Source of the DNA: Thalassospira sp. MCCC 1A03138
Lineage (GTDB): Bacteria > Pseudomonadota > Alphaproteobacteria > Rhodospirillales > Thalassospiraceae
DNA: 64,000 bases
Direction of reading: 5' to 3'
Assembly: GCF_002115785.1 (NCBI RefSeq)
Contig: NZ_JFJY01000003.1
Span: forward strand, 310,001-374,000
Shown here piece by piece: positions 52,817 through 61,729 of this stretch; positions within the stretch are counted from its first letter, which is position 1, and every line of letters starts with the position of its first letter. A program made the position numbers and the translations under genes. The notes under the pieces were generated by a model. It searched no databases and was not told where the DNA came from. It saw only the letters and a list, made by a program, of their open reading frames with translations.

Positions 52817-54031
52817 ATGTCATCAAACCCGGACACCCCAACCCCAAAACCAAACGGCAAAACCGCGATGATCATTGGGGCGGGTCCGGCGGGGCTGATG
52901 GCGGCTGAACGGCTGGCCAGGTCCGGTCATGCCGTGATGATCTATGAAGGCATGCCAAGTGCCGGGCGCAAATTCCTGATGGCCGGGAAATCGGGGCTCA
53001 ACATCACCCATGCCGAAGACCTCGAAACGTTTTTGTCGCGCTATGGCACCTCGCGCGCACGGCTCGAACCGCACTTACGCAAATTCGGCCCCAACGAAAT
53101 CCGCGAATGGTGTGCCGGGCTTGGCATCGAAACCTTTGTCGGCTCCTCTGGCCGCGTCTTTCCGACCGCGATGAAGGCAAGCCCGCTTTTGCGCGCATGG
53201 CTTAGGCGTCTGGATGGTTTGGGTTGCAAAATCCATTACCGCCATTACTGGACCGGCTGGGATGAAAACCAGAATGCCGTTTTCAAAACCCCGGACGGCG
53301 AAGTGACTGCAACGGCCGATATCACCGTTCTGGCATTGGGCGGCGGAAGCTGGAAACGGCTGGGATCGGATGGCAAATGGATGGAAATCCTTAAATCCGC
53401 CGGGATCAGATGCAACCCGTTCAAACCGGCCAATTGCGGCTTTGACGTCGCCTGGACCGATCATCTGACCGAAAAATGCGCGGGCGCCCCGGTCAAGGCC
53501 GTGACGCTGACGGTTAAAACCAAATCCGGCCCGCAAACCGTGCGCGGCGAATTCGTGATTTCCAGAACCGGGATCGAAGGCAGTGCCGTCTATGCCATCT
53601 CGGCAGCCCTTCGCGATCAATGGCTTGAAACCGGCGATGCTACCGTCACGCTTGACCTAACACCCGACCGCGACCTGGCCGACGTCACCACGCGCTTAAA
53701 CAAACCACGCGGCAAAAACTCGCTTGGCAATCACCTGCGCAAAACGCTCGGTCTGGACGCCACCAAAACCGCCCTCGTTTTCGAAGTCACCCCCCGCGAA
53801 ACCCTGAACGACCCTGCCAAACTCGCAACCGCGATCAAGGCCCTGCCGCTTAAAATCACCAAACCCCGCCCGATTGACGAAGCAATCAGCACGGCGGGCG
53901 GCGTCGCATGGGAAGAACTCGACGACACCTTCCAACTCAAAAAACGCCCCGGCACCTATTGCCTGGGCGAGATGGTCGATTGGGAAGCGCCGACAGGGGG
54001 GTATTTGTTGAGTGGGTGCTTAACAATATAA
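52817..54031 (+). CDS. TIGR03862-type flavoprotein (HI0933-like), C-terminus replaced
   Basis: About 404 residues. An N-terminal FAD-binding motif (AMIIGAGPAGLMAAERLA) is followed by GRKFLMAGKSGLNITHAE and ends in CLGEMVDWEAPTGGYLLSG. Members of the family continue for roughly 15-20 residues past GGYLL with a TACFATGRAAG-like block that closes the FAD site (from memory). Here the frame runs into CLTI and stops where base composition falls sharply. The truncation is probably caused by insertion of the low-GC islet. It may be partly or fully inactive. ATG 52817 gives a short N-terminus before the FAD motif. Confidence 0.82.
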   Translation: MSSNPDTPTPKPNGKTAMIIGAGPAGLMAAERLARSGHAVMIYEGMPSAGRKFLMAGKSGLNITHAEDLETFLSRYGTSRARLEPHLRKFGPNEIREWCAGLGIETFVGSSGRVFPTAMKASPLLRAWLRRLDGLGCKIHYRHYWTGWDENQNAVFKTPDGEVTATADITVLALGGGSWKRLGSDGKWMEILKSAGIRCNPFKPANCGFDVAWTDHLTEKCAGAPVKAVTLTVKTKSGPQTVRGEFVISRTGIEGSAVYAISAALRDQWLETGDATVTLDLTPDRDLADVTTRLNKPRGKNSLGNHLRKTLGLDATKTALVFEVTPRETLNDPAKLATAIKALPLKITKPRPIDEAISTAGGVAWEELDDTFQLKKRPGTYCLGEMVDWEAPTGGYLLSGCLTI

Positions 54032-54032
54032 A

Positions 54033-55658
54033 TCAATGCAGCGAGATGAACCGGACGACAACATCATAATTCATCGTCAGAATGTACCGAGATTCTTCAC
54101 TAAATGTTGCCTTACTGAAAAAAGGTATACTGAACTCGTTATTAGCGCGCGGTCGATCAGCAATCCAATATTCGACAGTCCACTTCTCATTTTCATCAAA
54201 TATCGCGGAATGCAATTGATCTGCCTTGTCGTCACCATAATTCTCACGGACGTACTGTACCATTGCTTGCCTTACCAACGGAAAGCACTTGATGTTTCGG
54301 GCGGAGTTAGAACCCTGCTTGAAAAAATGGCTCAGAACACTTGATCGACGTGAGCTTTTCTTCACATGAATTAACCGCCTCCCTTTTATATCTAGTAAAT
54401 CACAAACTTCGAAACCGGAGTTTGGCACTGAAGGAACTTTTATCATAACCGTGTCAAAAACTACGTAGTCAAGTTCCTTACCAATTGAAGCATTGTAGTC
54501 GCCTTCCGCTTCATACACCCCGTCACCATTACCACCATATATTCCCTTTAGAGGGCGCGGTCGGGTCACGCCCGCCCAGTTTCTGTGGGCAGTATCGAAT
54601 ACCTGAACCACATCCTTCTGGAAAGCTTGGTCTAATCTGTACCATTCACCTTCATTGAGAGCATAAAGGCCATCTTCATGAATAAGGCTCCCAACTAAGG
54701 ACTGACGCAAAGACCAAGTTCTGTTCGGTCTATCCTCTTCCTGAAACAGAGCTATGACTTTATGCTTTTTAAGCATGTCCGTCGAAAGTTCTTCAACTTT
54801 ATCTCCAAGAGCCTCCAAATAATCACTGAGACGTAAGTCTGGATAACCGCCTTTCAAATTAGGCCCCTGAAAACTGTACATAATTGACTCGTCTGCGAGA
54901 GTTATTGGCAAACCAAACTCAAAGTCACCGAGCTGATCTTTGATGTGCTGAACTGTCTGTTGGTCCAGTATGTCCACAACCCCCTTGTCCCTTATTGGAC
55001 GAATGACGTCCAAAGCTACAAAGCTGGTTTTTTTATAAAATTCTGCTCCAAATAGCTCCAGAGCTTCCTCAGCTAGAGCAGGCAAGTCGGATAGTTCAAA
55101 TTCACCAGTAAGTTTTAGGGATTGCGCACCCGACATAGTTTCGGCAGCACTGTCTTCAAGAGCATCTCCGCCAACACGACGAACCAAGTTTAAGGCAGCC
55201 TCTAGGCCAAATGAGTTCAGATCACGCTTAAACGGTGAAAGCTCCATCCCTCTTATGGCATCGCTTAGATTAGCACGCTCCAGCTTCTGCAAACGCTTAT
55301 CATCAAGGGCATTAATTGCAGCTCTCAGCCCAAAATCTGCTTCAAGCTTTCTGTCATCCAGATACATCCAGCCGAATGCAAACGTACAAGCAAAAACTCT
55401 CCCGGCAGCTTTAAAAATCAGGACAGCGCTGCTTGATTTGGTACCGATTTCAAAACCAATTTCAAAGTGGTGCGCCAAGCGCTTATACCAAACAGGAACC
55501 TGCTCGTGCCCTTGAAAAACAAATAGCTTCCCACCTTCACCATAAAGGGGGAGTTCCTTAGAAAAGCGAATTTTTCCTCTAGCCGTTTCGGTTAGTGTGT
55601 CTTCGAAATTTTCGATCTCCGACTTAACCAAATACAAAGTGAAAGTTAGCTTTGCCAA
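54033..55658 (-). CDS. TIGR04141/DUF6119-like sporadically distributed protein
   Basis: About 541 residues with no signal peptide or membrane helix. TTG 55658 is preferred over TTG 55691: GGGGG lies 7 bases before it and the protein then starts AKLTFTLYLVKSEIENFEDTL, as in the TIGR04141 family. That family is patchily spread and often found in variable islands and near phage-defence genes. Base composition is visibly more AT-rich than all neighbours and codon use differs, a sign of transfer. It is convergent with the flavoprotein, one base apart. No partner gene was found. Family assignment is from remembered sequence character; function is unknown. Confidence 0.72.
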   Translation of the reverse strand: MAKLTFTLYLVKSEIENFEDTLTETARGKIRFSKELPLYGEGGKLFVFQGHEQVPVWYKRLAHHFEIGFEIGTKSSSAVLIFKAAGRVFACTFAFGWMYLDDRKLEADFGLRAAINALDDKRLQKLERANLSDAIRGMELSPFKRDLNSFGLEAALNLVRRVGGDALEDSAAETMSGAQSLKLTGEFELSDLPALAEEALELFGAEFYKKTSFVALDVIRPIRDKGVVDILDQQTVQHIKDQLGDFEFGLPITLADESIMYSFQGPNLKGGYPDLRLSDYLEALGDKVEELSTDMLKKHKVIALFQEEDRPNRTWSLRQSLVGSLIHEDGLYALNEGEWYRLDQAFQKDVVQVFDTAHRNWAGVTRPRPLKGIYGGNGDGVYEAEGDYNASIGKELDYVVFDTVMIKVPSVPNSGFEVCDLLDIKGRRLIHVKKSSRRSSVLSHFFKQGSNSARNIKCFPLVRQAMVQYVRENYGDDKADQLHSAIFDENEKWTVEYWIADRPRANNEFSIPFFSKATFSEESRYILTMNYDVVVRFISLH

Positions 55659-55742
55659 TATCCTGCCCCCGAATTTCCCCGAAAAGCCCAACCGAGCAGG
55701 AGCAAATTTATCCTCCCCAGCACGACCAGTTAGCTATTCCCC

Positions 55743-55934
55743 TCAATGACAATGCACCGACCCAGCCTTGTTATCCATATGGCAACATTGCCCCGGCGGG
55801 GAGCTTTTGCGGCAGCCGCCGCCATGTTCAACCGCCTGATCAAACGCGATTGAACCCTGTGCGACATATGTCGACACCGGCGCGGCCCCCATCGCAAACA
55901 GCGCACTGATCCCTAAAGCCATCATTATCTTCAT
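55743..55934 (-). CDS. Small secreted Cys/His-rich protein
   Basis: A 63-residue peptide. ATG 55934 has GGGAGGAC about 7 bases upstream. A signal peptide (about 1-22; IMMALGISALFAMGAAPVSTYVA) is followed by a short mature part ending CRKSSPPGQCCHMDNKAGSVHCH. The four cysteines and three nearby histidines could bind a metal or form disulfides. I do not recognise a family. It lies between the foreign islet and the MarR operator region, divergent from the MFS gene, so the tandem operators may also act on it. Confidence 0.6.
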   Translation of the reverse strand: MKIMMALGISALFAMGAAPVSTYVAQGSIAFDQAVEHGGGCRKSSPPGQCCHMDNKAGSVHCH

Positions 55935-56018
55935 CAATCTGTCCTCCCTTATTCGCCCTGAATGATACACCTCTAATATACCTTCGAATACTACCCCTAA
56001 GGACAGCCCCGAAAACAA

Positions 56019-56062
56019 GTTGACAAAATCAACCACATTTTATATTAGTTGATAAAGTCAAC
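56019..56062. promoter_or_regulatory. Tandem palindromic operators, probable MarR sites
   Basis: GTTGA-CAAAA-TCAAC (56019-56033) and GTTGA-TAAAG-TCAAC (56048-56062) are two near-identical palindromes 29 bases apart centre to centre. They lie upstream of the MFS-MarR-SIP operon and the divergent small secreted protein. Autorepression by the MarR protein encoded at 57639 is the likely role. Confidence 0.7.
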
Positions 56063-56171
56063 CATATAGCTGTGCCCGCAACCGCGATATCGGGTGGCAT
56101 TTTGCCCCGTTTGCCCGCTCCTCGCGCCGCCTCTTGCCATCGCACGCTTTGTTTTCGGAATGTTGCCCCAC

Positions 56172-57593
56172 ATGAAGATATCAAAAACCATCCACGCCGA
56201 CGGATTGCCGCAGCCCCAGCGGTCATTCGCCATGATCGCCGTGTTACTGACCGTCATGATGGCCGTGCTTGACGGGTCGATCATGAATGTCGCCCTACCC
56301 GCCATCGCGCAGGATCAGAATGTCAGCCCGGCGCACGCCATCTGGGTCATCACCGCCTATCAGTTGGCGGTTGTCGTCGCCCTGCTGCCGCTATCCGCCC
56401 TTGGCGAGGCGATTGGCTTTCGCAAGGTCTATCTGGCCGGGATGGTGATTTTCGGCATTGCGTCCGCGCTTTGCGCCTATTCCCCCAATATCGAATTCCT
56501 GACCTTCGCCCGCGTGTTGCAGGGTCTGGGTGGTGCGGCGCTGATGAGCATCAACGCAGCCCTTATGCGCCACAGCGTCCCGCAGGCAAAGCTTGGCCGG
56601 GCCATCGGGCTGATTGCCATGGTGGTGTCGATCTCGGCTGCGGCCGGGCCGACCATCGCCTCGGCCATTCTGGCGGTCACGACATGGCACTGGCTGTTTC
56701 TGATCAATATCCCGATTTCGATCATCGCCATTGTCCTTGGCACCTTTGCCCTGCCCTATACCAAACCGACCCGCACCCGGTTTGATTACATAAGTGCGTT
56801 CCTGAACGTGCTGGCCTTTGGCGGGCTGATTTCGGCGCTCGGCAATGTCGGCACCCAAAGCCACCCGATGCTGATCGCGGGCCAGTTCGTGATAGCAATC
56901 ACCGCCGGGTTCTTCCTTGTCCGCCGCCAGTTTTCGCGCGAACGCCCGATGCTGCCGCTTGATCTGCTCGCCCGTCCGGTCTTTGCCTGCTCCATCGGGT
57001 CGTCCATCGCGGGCTTTTGCGCGCAATTCATCGCCTTTGTCGCACTCCCATTCTATTTCCATGACGTGCTGCATTATAGCGCGGTCGATACCGGCCTTCT
57101 GATGACGCCATGGCCCGTCGCCACCGCCATCATCGCCCCCATTGCCGGGCGGCTGGCCGATCGATATTCGCCGATCCATCTGACCGGCATCGGCATGGGG
57201 ATTTTTGCCATCGGCCTGTTTGCCGTCACCCTGATCCCGGCCGGAAGCCCGCATACCGCCCTTGCGATCATTGCCTGCCTGATGATCTGCGGCGTTGGTT
57301 TTGGCCTGTTCCAGTCGCCCAATAACCGTCTGATGATGACAAGCGCCCCACGGGACAGAAGCGGCGGTGCCGGCGGCATGCTCGCCACCGCCCGTCTGAC
57401 CGGACAATCGGTTGGTGCGGCCCTTGCCGCAATCCTGATCGGCACGGGGGGTGCGTTTGATCTGACCGCGATCATGGGGGTTGCGGCGGGCTTTGCCCTG
57501 ATCTCGGCCGCCATTTGCGAGGGCCGCAAATATGCGATCCGCACCGGCATCATCGCCCCGCATGGTGCGGATGCCGTCGCCAAGCAGTCATGA
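56172..57593 (+). CDS. MFS drug-efflux-type transporter (DHA2-like)
   Basis: About 473 residues with 12-14 helices. The N-terminal MMAVLDGSIMNVALPAIAQD and the VLQGLGGAALMSINAALMR and GRAIGL motifs match DHA2 (EmrB/QacA-like) exporters. The start is uncertain; ATG 56172 and ATG 56160 are both possible and neither has a strong ribosome site. It leads an operon with a MarR regulator and a siderophore-interacting protein, so export of an antibiotic, an aromatic or a siderophore is possible. Confidence 0.85.
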   Translation: MKISKTIHADGLPQPQRSFAMIAVLLTVMMAVLDGSIMNVALPAIAQDQNVSPAHAIWVITAYQLAVVVALLPLSALGEAIGFRKVYLAGMVIFGIASALCAYSPNIEFLTFARVLQGLGGAALMSINAALMRHSVPQAKLGRAIGLIAMVVSISAAAGPTIASAILAVTTWHWLFLINIPISIIAIVLGTFALPYTKPTRTRFDYISAFLNVLAFGGLISALGNVGTQSHPMLIAGQFVIAITAGFFLVRRQFSRERPMLPLDLLARPVFACSIGSSIAGFCAQFIAFVALPFYFHDVLHYSAVDTGLLMTPWPVATAIIAPIAGRLADRYSPIHLTGIGMGIFAIGLFAVTLIPAGSPHTALAIIACLMICGVGFGLFQSPNNRLMMTSAPRDRSGGAGGMLATARLTGQSVGAALAAILIGTGGAFDLTAIMGVAAGFALISAAICEGRKYAIRTGIIAPHGADAVAKQS

Positions 57594-57638
57594 CAAACCC
57601 CGCAACACCTTGCGCACTGGCAAGACAGAAACATATCG

Positions 57639-58094
57639 ATGAGTAAGCCAATGGAAACGCCAACAACACCTAATGCGCATGTCCCCGGCGAAACCCTTCA
57701 CCGGCTTGTCCATGCCTTCAAGCGTGCCATGCGCGAAGGTTTGCAGGATGCCGATATGCCGCTTCCGATCTCGCAGATGCGCACGCTGAAATGGATCATC
57801 AAAAGCCCCGGCGTCACCGCACAGCAAATCGCCACCCGCACCGGGCAGGACAAGGGCCGCATCACGCGGCTTATCAAGGAACTCGAAGAAAACGGATTGA
57901 TCGAACGCCGCCCCCATCCCGAAGACGGGCGAAGCCAGACACTGCATTTGACGCCAAAGGGCGATGCGCTGATGGAAGAATACCGTGCCGTAGAAGCCAA
58001 AATCCGCACGCGCATGGCCAATGGTTTAAGCCAGAAACAAATCACGGATTTCAACGAAATTGCCAGCCTGATGGCCGACAATCTGGAATCCTGA
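57639..58094 (+). CDS. MarR family transcriptional regulator
   Basis: A 151-residue winged-helix repressor. The recognition region is VTAQQIATRTGQDKGRITRLIKELEENGLIERRPHPEDGRS, including the wing DGRS typical of MarR. It lies between the MFS and SIP genes on the same strand (45 and 28 base gaps). The tandem palindromes at 56019-56062 are its probable operators. The ligand is unknown. Confidence 0.9.
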   Translation: MSKPMETPTTPNAHVPGETLHRLVHAFKRAMREGLQDADMPLPISQMRTLKWIIKSPGVTAQQIATRTGQDKGRITRLIKELEENGLIERRPHPEDGRSQTLHLTPKGDALMEEYRAVEAKIRTRMANGLSQKQITDFNEIASLMADNLES

Positions 58095-58122
58095 AAACAG
58101 ATAATCCCTACAGGAGCTTGGA

Positions 58123-58902
58123 ATGAACAGACCAGCACCCCGCGATCTGACCGTGATCGGAAAAACCTATGTCACGCCCAATATGCTGCGCGTGACGCTT
58201 GGCGGTGACGGCATCGCATCCTTCCCCGACGATCAGGAAAGCGCCTATGTCAAACTGATCTTCCCGATTGACGGCGACGAAAAGGATCGCGTTCTGCGCC
58301 GGACCTATACCGTGCGTCATGACCGCACCACCGATCAGGGCCGCGAGATTGACATCGATTTCGTCATGCATGGCGATGGTTCCGATGATAACGATCACGG
58401 CGGCCCGGCCTCGAACTGGGCGGTCAATTGCAAACCCGGTGATCTGATCACCATCGGCGGCCCCGGCCCGAAAAAGCTGGTTGATCCCACCGCCGACTGG
58501 TTCCTGATTGTCGGCGATATGACGGCCCTGCCCGCCATTTCGGTCAATCTGGAAACCTTGGCCCCCGATGCGCGCGGTTACGCCGTGATCGAAATCGCGT
58601 CCGAGGCCGACATGCAGGATTTGCAAAAGCCCGAAAACGTCACCATCGAATGGGTGATCAACCCGCATCCGGGCGAAAATGCCAATGCCCTGCCCGATGT
58701 CGTCAAAAAACTGCCCTGGGCCGATGGCCGCCCGTCGGTCTGGGCCGCATGCGAATTTACCGCGATGAAAATGCTGCGCGATCATTTCCGCAATGACCGC
58801 GGGCTTGGCAAGGATGATCTTTATATCTCAAGCTACTGGAAACTTGGCCTGAACGAAGACAACCACAAGGTCATCAAGGCCGAGGACGCGCAGGCCGCCT
58901 GA
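58123..58902 (+). CDS. Siderophore-interacting protein (FAD-dependent ferric reductase)
   Basis: A 259-residue SIP/ViuB-family flavoenzyme. The FAD-binding RRTYTVRH block (about 65-72) is followed by an NAD(P)-binding half (FLIVGDMTALPAISVNLETL) and a C-terminal YISSYWKLGLNEDNHKVIK typical of the family. It reduces ferric siderophores in the cytoplasm to release iron. AGGAGCTTGGA precedes the ATG. Being in a MarR-MFS operon, it links the unit to iron or siderophore handling, though no siderophore synthesis genes are present. Confidence 0.9.
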   Translation: MNRPAPRDLTVIGKTYVTPNMLRVTLGGDGIASFPDDQESAYVKLIFPIDGDEKDRVLRRTYTVRHDRTTDQGREIDIDFVMHGDGSDDNDHGGPASNWAVNCKPGDLITIGGPGPKKLVDPTADWFLIVGDMTALPAISVNLETLAPDARGYAVIEIASEADMQDLQKPENVTIEWVINPHPGENANALPDVVKKLPWADGRPSVWAACEFTAMKMLRDHFRNDRGLGKDDLYISSYWKLGLNEDNHKVIKAEDAQAA

Positions 58903-58910
58903 CATGCGGG

Positions 58911-59828
58911 CTATGCGTCGCGGCCTTCCTGATGGCAATGACGCAGAAAATCGATCAAGGCACGAACAGCGGGCGGTGTCGCCCGCTGCTTCGGATAATA
59001 AAGATACCAGCCCGGAAAGGGCGGTGAAAATTCTTCCAGAACCGGCACAAGCGACCCGTCATCGATCATCGGCTGCATCCAGCGCGACGACCAATAGGCA
59101 AACGCAATCCCCACCCCCTGTGCCGCCGCTTTCAACGCCGTATCACGGTGCGACACGATCAACGGCCCATCAACCGCAACGCTGATCCATCGCCCGTCAA
59201 CGCAAAACTCCCAGTTATAAAGCTTCCTGCGCCCCGGTTTGCGCCAATTGATGCATTTATGCCCGTGCAGATCGGCTGGTGTTTGCGGCACACCATATCG
59301 CGCCAGATAATCGGGCGACGCCACGGCAAGCTGATGGATATCCGGGCCAAGCCTGACCGCGACCATATCCTTTTGCAGCAATTCGCCCAGCGTAATGCCA
59401 AGGTCATATCCGGCATCCACGATATCAAGCGGAGCATCCTCGATCACAAGTTCCAGAACCACATCGGGATATTTTTCGTGAAACGCGCCAAGCCACGGCT
59501 CGATCTGGGTGGCAAGCGCAAGCCTTGGCAGCAAAAGCCGCACCGTCCCCGCCGGTCGCCCCTGAAACTGCATGATATCTTCGACCGCAAAGGCCATTTC
59601 GGCCATCGCCGGACGAAACCGTTCAAAAAGCCGTTTTCCCGGCTCGGTCAGTGATGTGCTGCGCGTGGTCCGCTGCAAAAGATTCACACCCAGCCGGTCT
59701 TCAAGATTGCCGATTGTCTGGCTTAACGACGATGCCGAAATGCGCAGCCGTGCCGCCGCACGCCTGAAATTGCCCTCTTCGACCACGGCGACAAAGGCTT
59801 CAAGTTCGGCATATTCCCGCCCGCGCAT
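58911..59828 (-). CDS. LysR-type transcriptional regulator
   Basis: A 305-residue regulator. The HTH is FRRAAARLRISASSLSQTIGNLEDRLGVNLLQRTTRS, and the effector-binding half follows. It is divergent from an SDR gene 148 bases away and convergent with the SIP gene. LysR/SDR divergent pairs usually mean the regulator controls the dehydrogenase. AAGGAATG precedes the ATG. Confidence 0.9.
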   Translation of the reverse strand: MRGREYAELEAFVAVVEEGNFRRAAARLRISASSLSQTIGNLEDRLGVNLLQRTTRSTSLTEPGKRLFERFRPAMAEMAFAVEDIMQFQGRPAGTVRLLLPRLALATQIEPWLGAFHEKYPDVVLELVIEDAPLDIVDAGYDLGITLGELLQKDMVAVRLGPDIHQLAVASPDYLARYGVPQTPADLHGHKCINWRKPGRRKLYNWEFCVDGRWISVAVDGPLIVSHRDTALKAAAQGVGIAFAYWSSRWMQPMIDDGSLVPVLEEFSPPFPGWYLYYPKQRATPPAVRALIDFLRHCHQEGRDA

Positions 59829-59976
59829 AATGCATTCCTTTTTAAACAGTCCATGCAGACTTTAACCCATATACCAAACAATCAGATATCACTAGCCTTG
59901 GTCATCACATCACGACAGATCACGTCCCCAGGCCTGCCTCGCTTGGCTTGCCTGACTGCACAAAGGACCATCGCGA

Positions 59977-60825
59977 ATGACCACGAATACAAATCCGAAA
60001 AACATCCTGATTACCGGTGTCAGTTCCGGCTTTGGCCGCGCCTTTGCCACGGCGGCAGTCGCCGAAGGCCACCATGTCATCGGCACGGTCCGCAAACAGG
60101 CCGACCTTGCCGCCTTCACCGCCCTGTCCCCGGCACAGACCACCGGCATCATCCTTGATGTGACGGATTTTGATGCCATCCCCGACGCGATCAAGAAGAT
60201 CGAAACCGATATCGGCCCGATTGACGTTCTGATCAACAATGCCGGATATGGTCACGAAGGATTGCTTGAAGAATCCCCGCTTGCCGAACTCGAAGCCCAA
60301 TTCCGGGTCAATGTGTTTGGCGCGGTCGCGATGATCAAGGCCGTCCTGCCCCATATGCGCAGTCGGAAACGAGGCCATATCCTCAATGTCACCTCGATGG
60401 GCGGCTTCATCACCATGCCCGGCATTTCCTACTATTGCGGCAGCAAATTCGCCCTCGAAGGCATCAGCGAAACGCTTGCCAGCGAAGTCGCCGGGCTTGG
60501 CATTCATGTCACCGCGATTGAGCCGGGATCATTTCGCACCGACTGGGCCGGGCGTTCCATGGTCCGCTCCGACCGCAGCATTTCCGATTATGACTCCCTG
60601 TTTGATCCGATCCGCGATGCCCGGCAGAAGAAAAGCGGCAATCAGGCCGGTGACCCCGCCAGGGCCGCAAAGGCGGTGATGGATATCCTGAATGCCCCCA
60701 ATCCGCCGGTGCATCTGCTGCTGGGGCGCGATGCGCTGTCGCTGGTGCGCACCAAACTTGATGACCTGCAAGCCGAGTTCAACACGTGGGAACACGTCAC
60801 CACATCAACGGATTTTGACGCTTGA
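59977..60825 (+). CDS. Short-chain dehydrogenase/reductase
   Basis: A 282-residue classical SDR. The nucleotide motif ITGVSSGFGRAFATAAVAEG, the NNAGYG block and the catalytic YYCGSKFALEG (Tyr/Lys, about 155-159) are intact. IEPGSFRTDWAG follows. The substrate is unknown. The divergent LysR gene probably regulates it. Confidence 0.9.
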   Translation: MTTNTNPKNILITGVSSGFGRAFATAAVAEGHHVIGTVRKQADLAAFTALSPAQTTGIILDVTDFDAIPDAIKKIETDIGPIDVLINNAGYGHEGLLEESPLAELEAQFRVNVFGAVAMIKAVLPHMRSRKRGHILNVTSMGGFITMPGISYYCGSKFALEGISETLASEVAGLGIHVTAIEPGSFRTDWAGRSMVRSDRSISDYDSLFDPIRDARQKKSGNQAGDPARAAKAVMDILNAPNPPVHLLLGRDALSLVRTKLDDLQAEFNTWEHVTTSTDFDA

Positions 60826-60884
60826 CCGGCCTTTGCGCCCGCCGTCACCGGCAGTTGCGGTTGCAACATTCACGTGATCCGACC

Positions 60885-61553
60885 TCAGATATAGCGCGAA
60901 TGCAGCCTTGCCATCCGGCGGCGGGCGAAAAAGCCGGTATGCTGGGTGGTCTGGACTTCTTCGGGGCGCAACTGGCCGTTTCGGTCGTAAATAAAGCTCC
61001 GGCTGGCCCCGATCACCCCTTTTTCCGAGCTATAAACCCCGATCACGATAATCTCGACCCGGCAATCCTCGCCGTTGCGGACCGGATTGCAGGCCACCGC
61101 ATCTTCGTAATCACGCCGGGTCGCGTGATCAAACCGCCGTAACAGGCGCTGCATCGCGCCCAGTTCAATACACCGCCCCGATGGCAACGGCCCCTGCAAT
61201 GTCACCTCGTCCAGCCGTGCCGAAAGGGCCGTCTTTTTATTCTGGTCATTCTGCTCATTCTGGCGCGTGCCATCATCCGGGTCGGCATCGGTCACAAGCT
61301 GGCAAACGCGGTTTTCCCCGCCACCAAGGCACATCACCACCGTTTCGATATGGATCGCTTCCTGACTCATATTGCTGATCAGGAACCGCGCATTTTCCGA
61401 ATTCCCCAGCATCTGGTTGATCACGATTTTGGGCCGCCGCACCCGGCGGTAATTCTGAAACAGCAATTGCGCATAGAAAATCCACACCAGCAAAGTCGCA
61501 AGGCTGACCGCGGTCTGAAGCAATGTGCTGTGCTGTTCGATCCAGTCAATCAT
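60885..61553 (-). CDS. Membrane-anchored hypothetical protein
   Basis: About 222 residues. ATG 61553 has AAAGGACAGG just upstream. One helix near the N-terminus (about 11-32; LLQTAVSLATLLVWIFYAQLLF) is followed by a basic segment (RRVRRPK), so the rest lies in the cytoplasm. The soluble part is beta-rich with a hydrophilic DPDDGTRQNEQNDQNKK stretch and ends in RRRMARLHSRYI. I do not recognise a domain. Similar single-helix proteins occur widely in Rhodospirillales; the role is unknown. Confidence 0.7.
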   Translation of the reverse strand: MIDWIEQHSTLLQTAVSLATLLVWIFYAQLLFQNYRRVRRPKIVINQMLGNSENARFLISNMSQEAIHIETVVMCLGGGENRVCQLVTDADPDDGTRQNEQNDQNKKTALSARLDEVTLQGPLPSGRCIELGAMQRLLRRFDHATRRDYEDAVACNPVRNGEDCRVEIIVIGVYSSEKGVIGASRSFIYDRNGQLRPEEVQTTQHTGFFARRRMARLHSRYI

Positions 61554-61679
61554 GCCTGTCCTTTGAAATGAAACAAAGCCGGTAACGGGTGCTCGCCCCT
61601 TTTCCCAACGTGCCCGACACGTTTTTGTTTCACATCGCATCAACATCAGGACCCGATCGCGACCAGATCACCCAATGCA

Positions 61680-61709
61680 AAACGCCCCGGCCATCGGCAC
61701 GGGGCGTTT
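61680..61709 (-). terminator. Terminator after DUF3126 gene
   Basis: AAACGCCCCG (61680-61689) and CGGGGCGTTT (61700-61709) form a 10-bp stem with a 10-base loop. It lies 20 bases past the DUF3126 stop on the minus strand, with a short T tail. Confidence 0.75.
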
Positions 61710-61729
61710 GTATCGGCAATGCCGCAACC

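Noticed and set aside
54033-55934. Transposon or integrase boundaries around the low-GC islet
   Set aside because: No terminal inverted repeats, target duplication, tRNA gene or recombinase could be found at either edge.
56391-57563. A 390-residue open frame on the minus strand
   Set aside because: It is antisense to the MFS transporter and shows the hydrophilic low-complexity pattern of a shadow frame.
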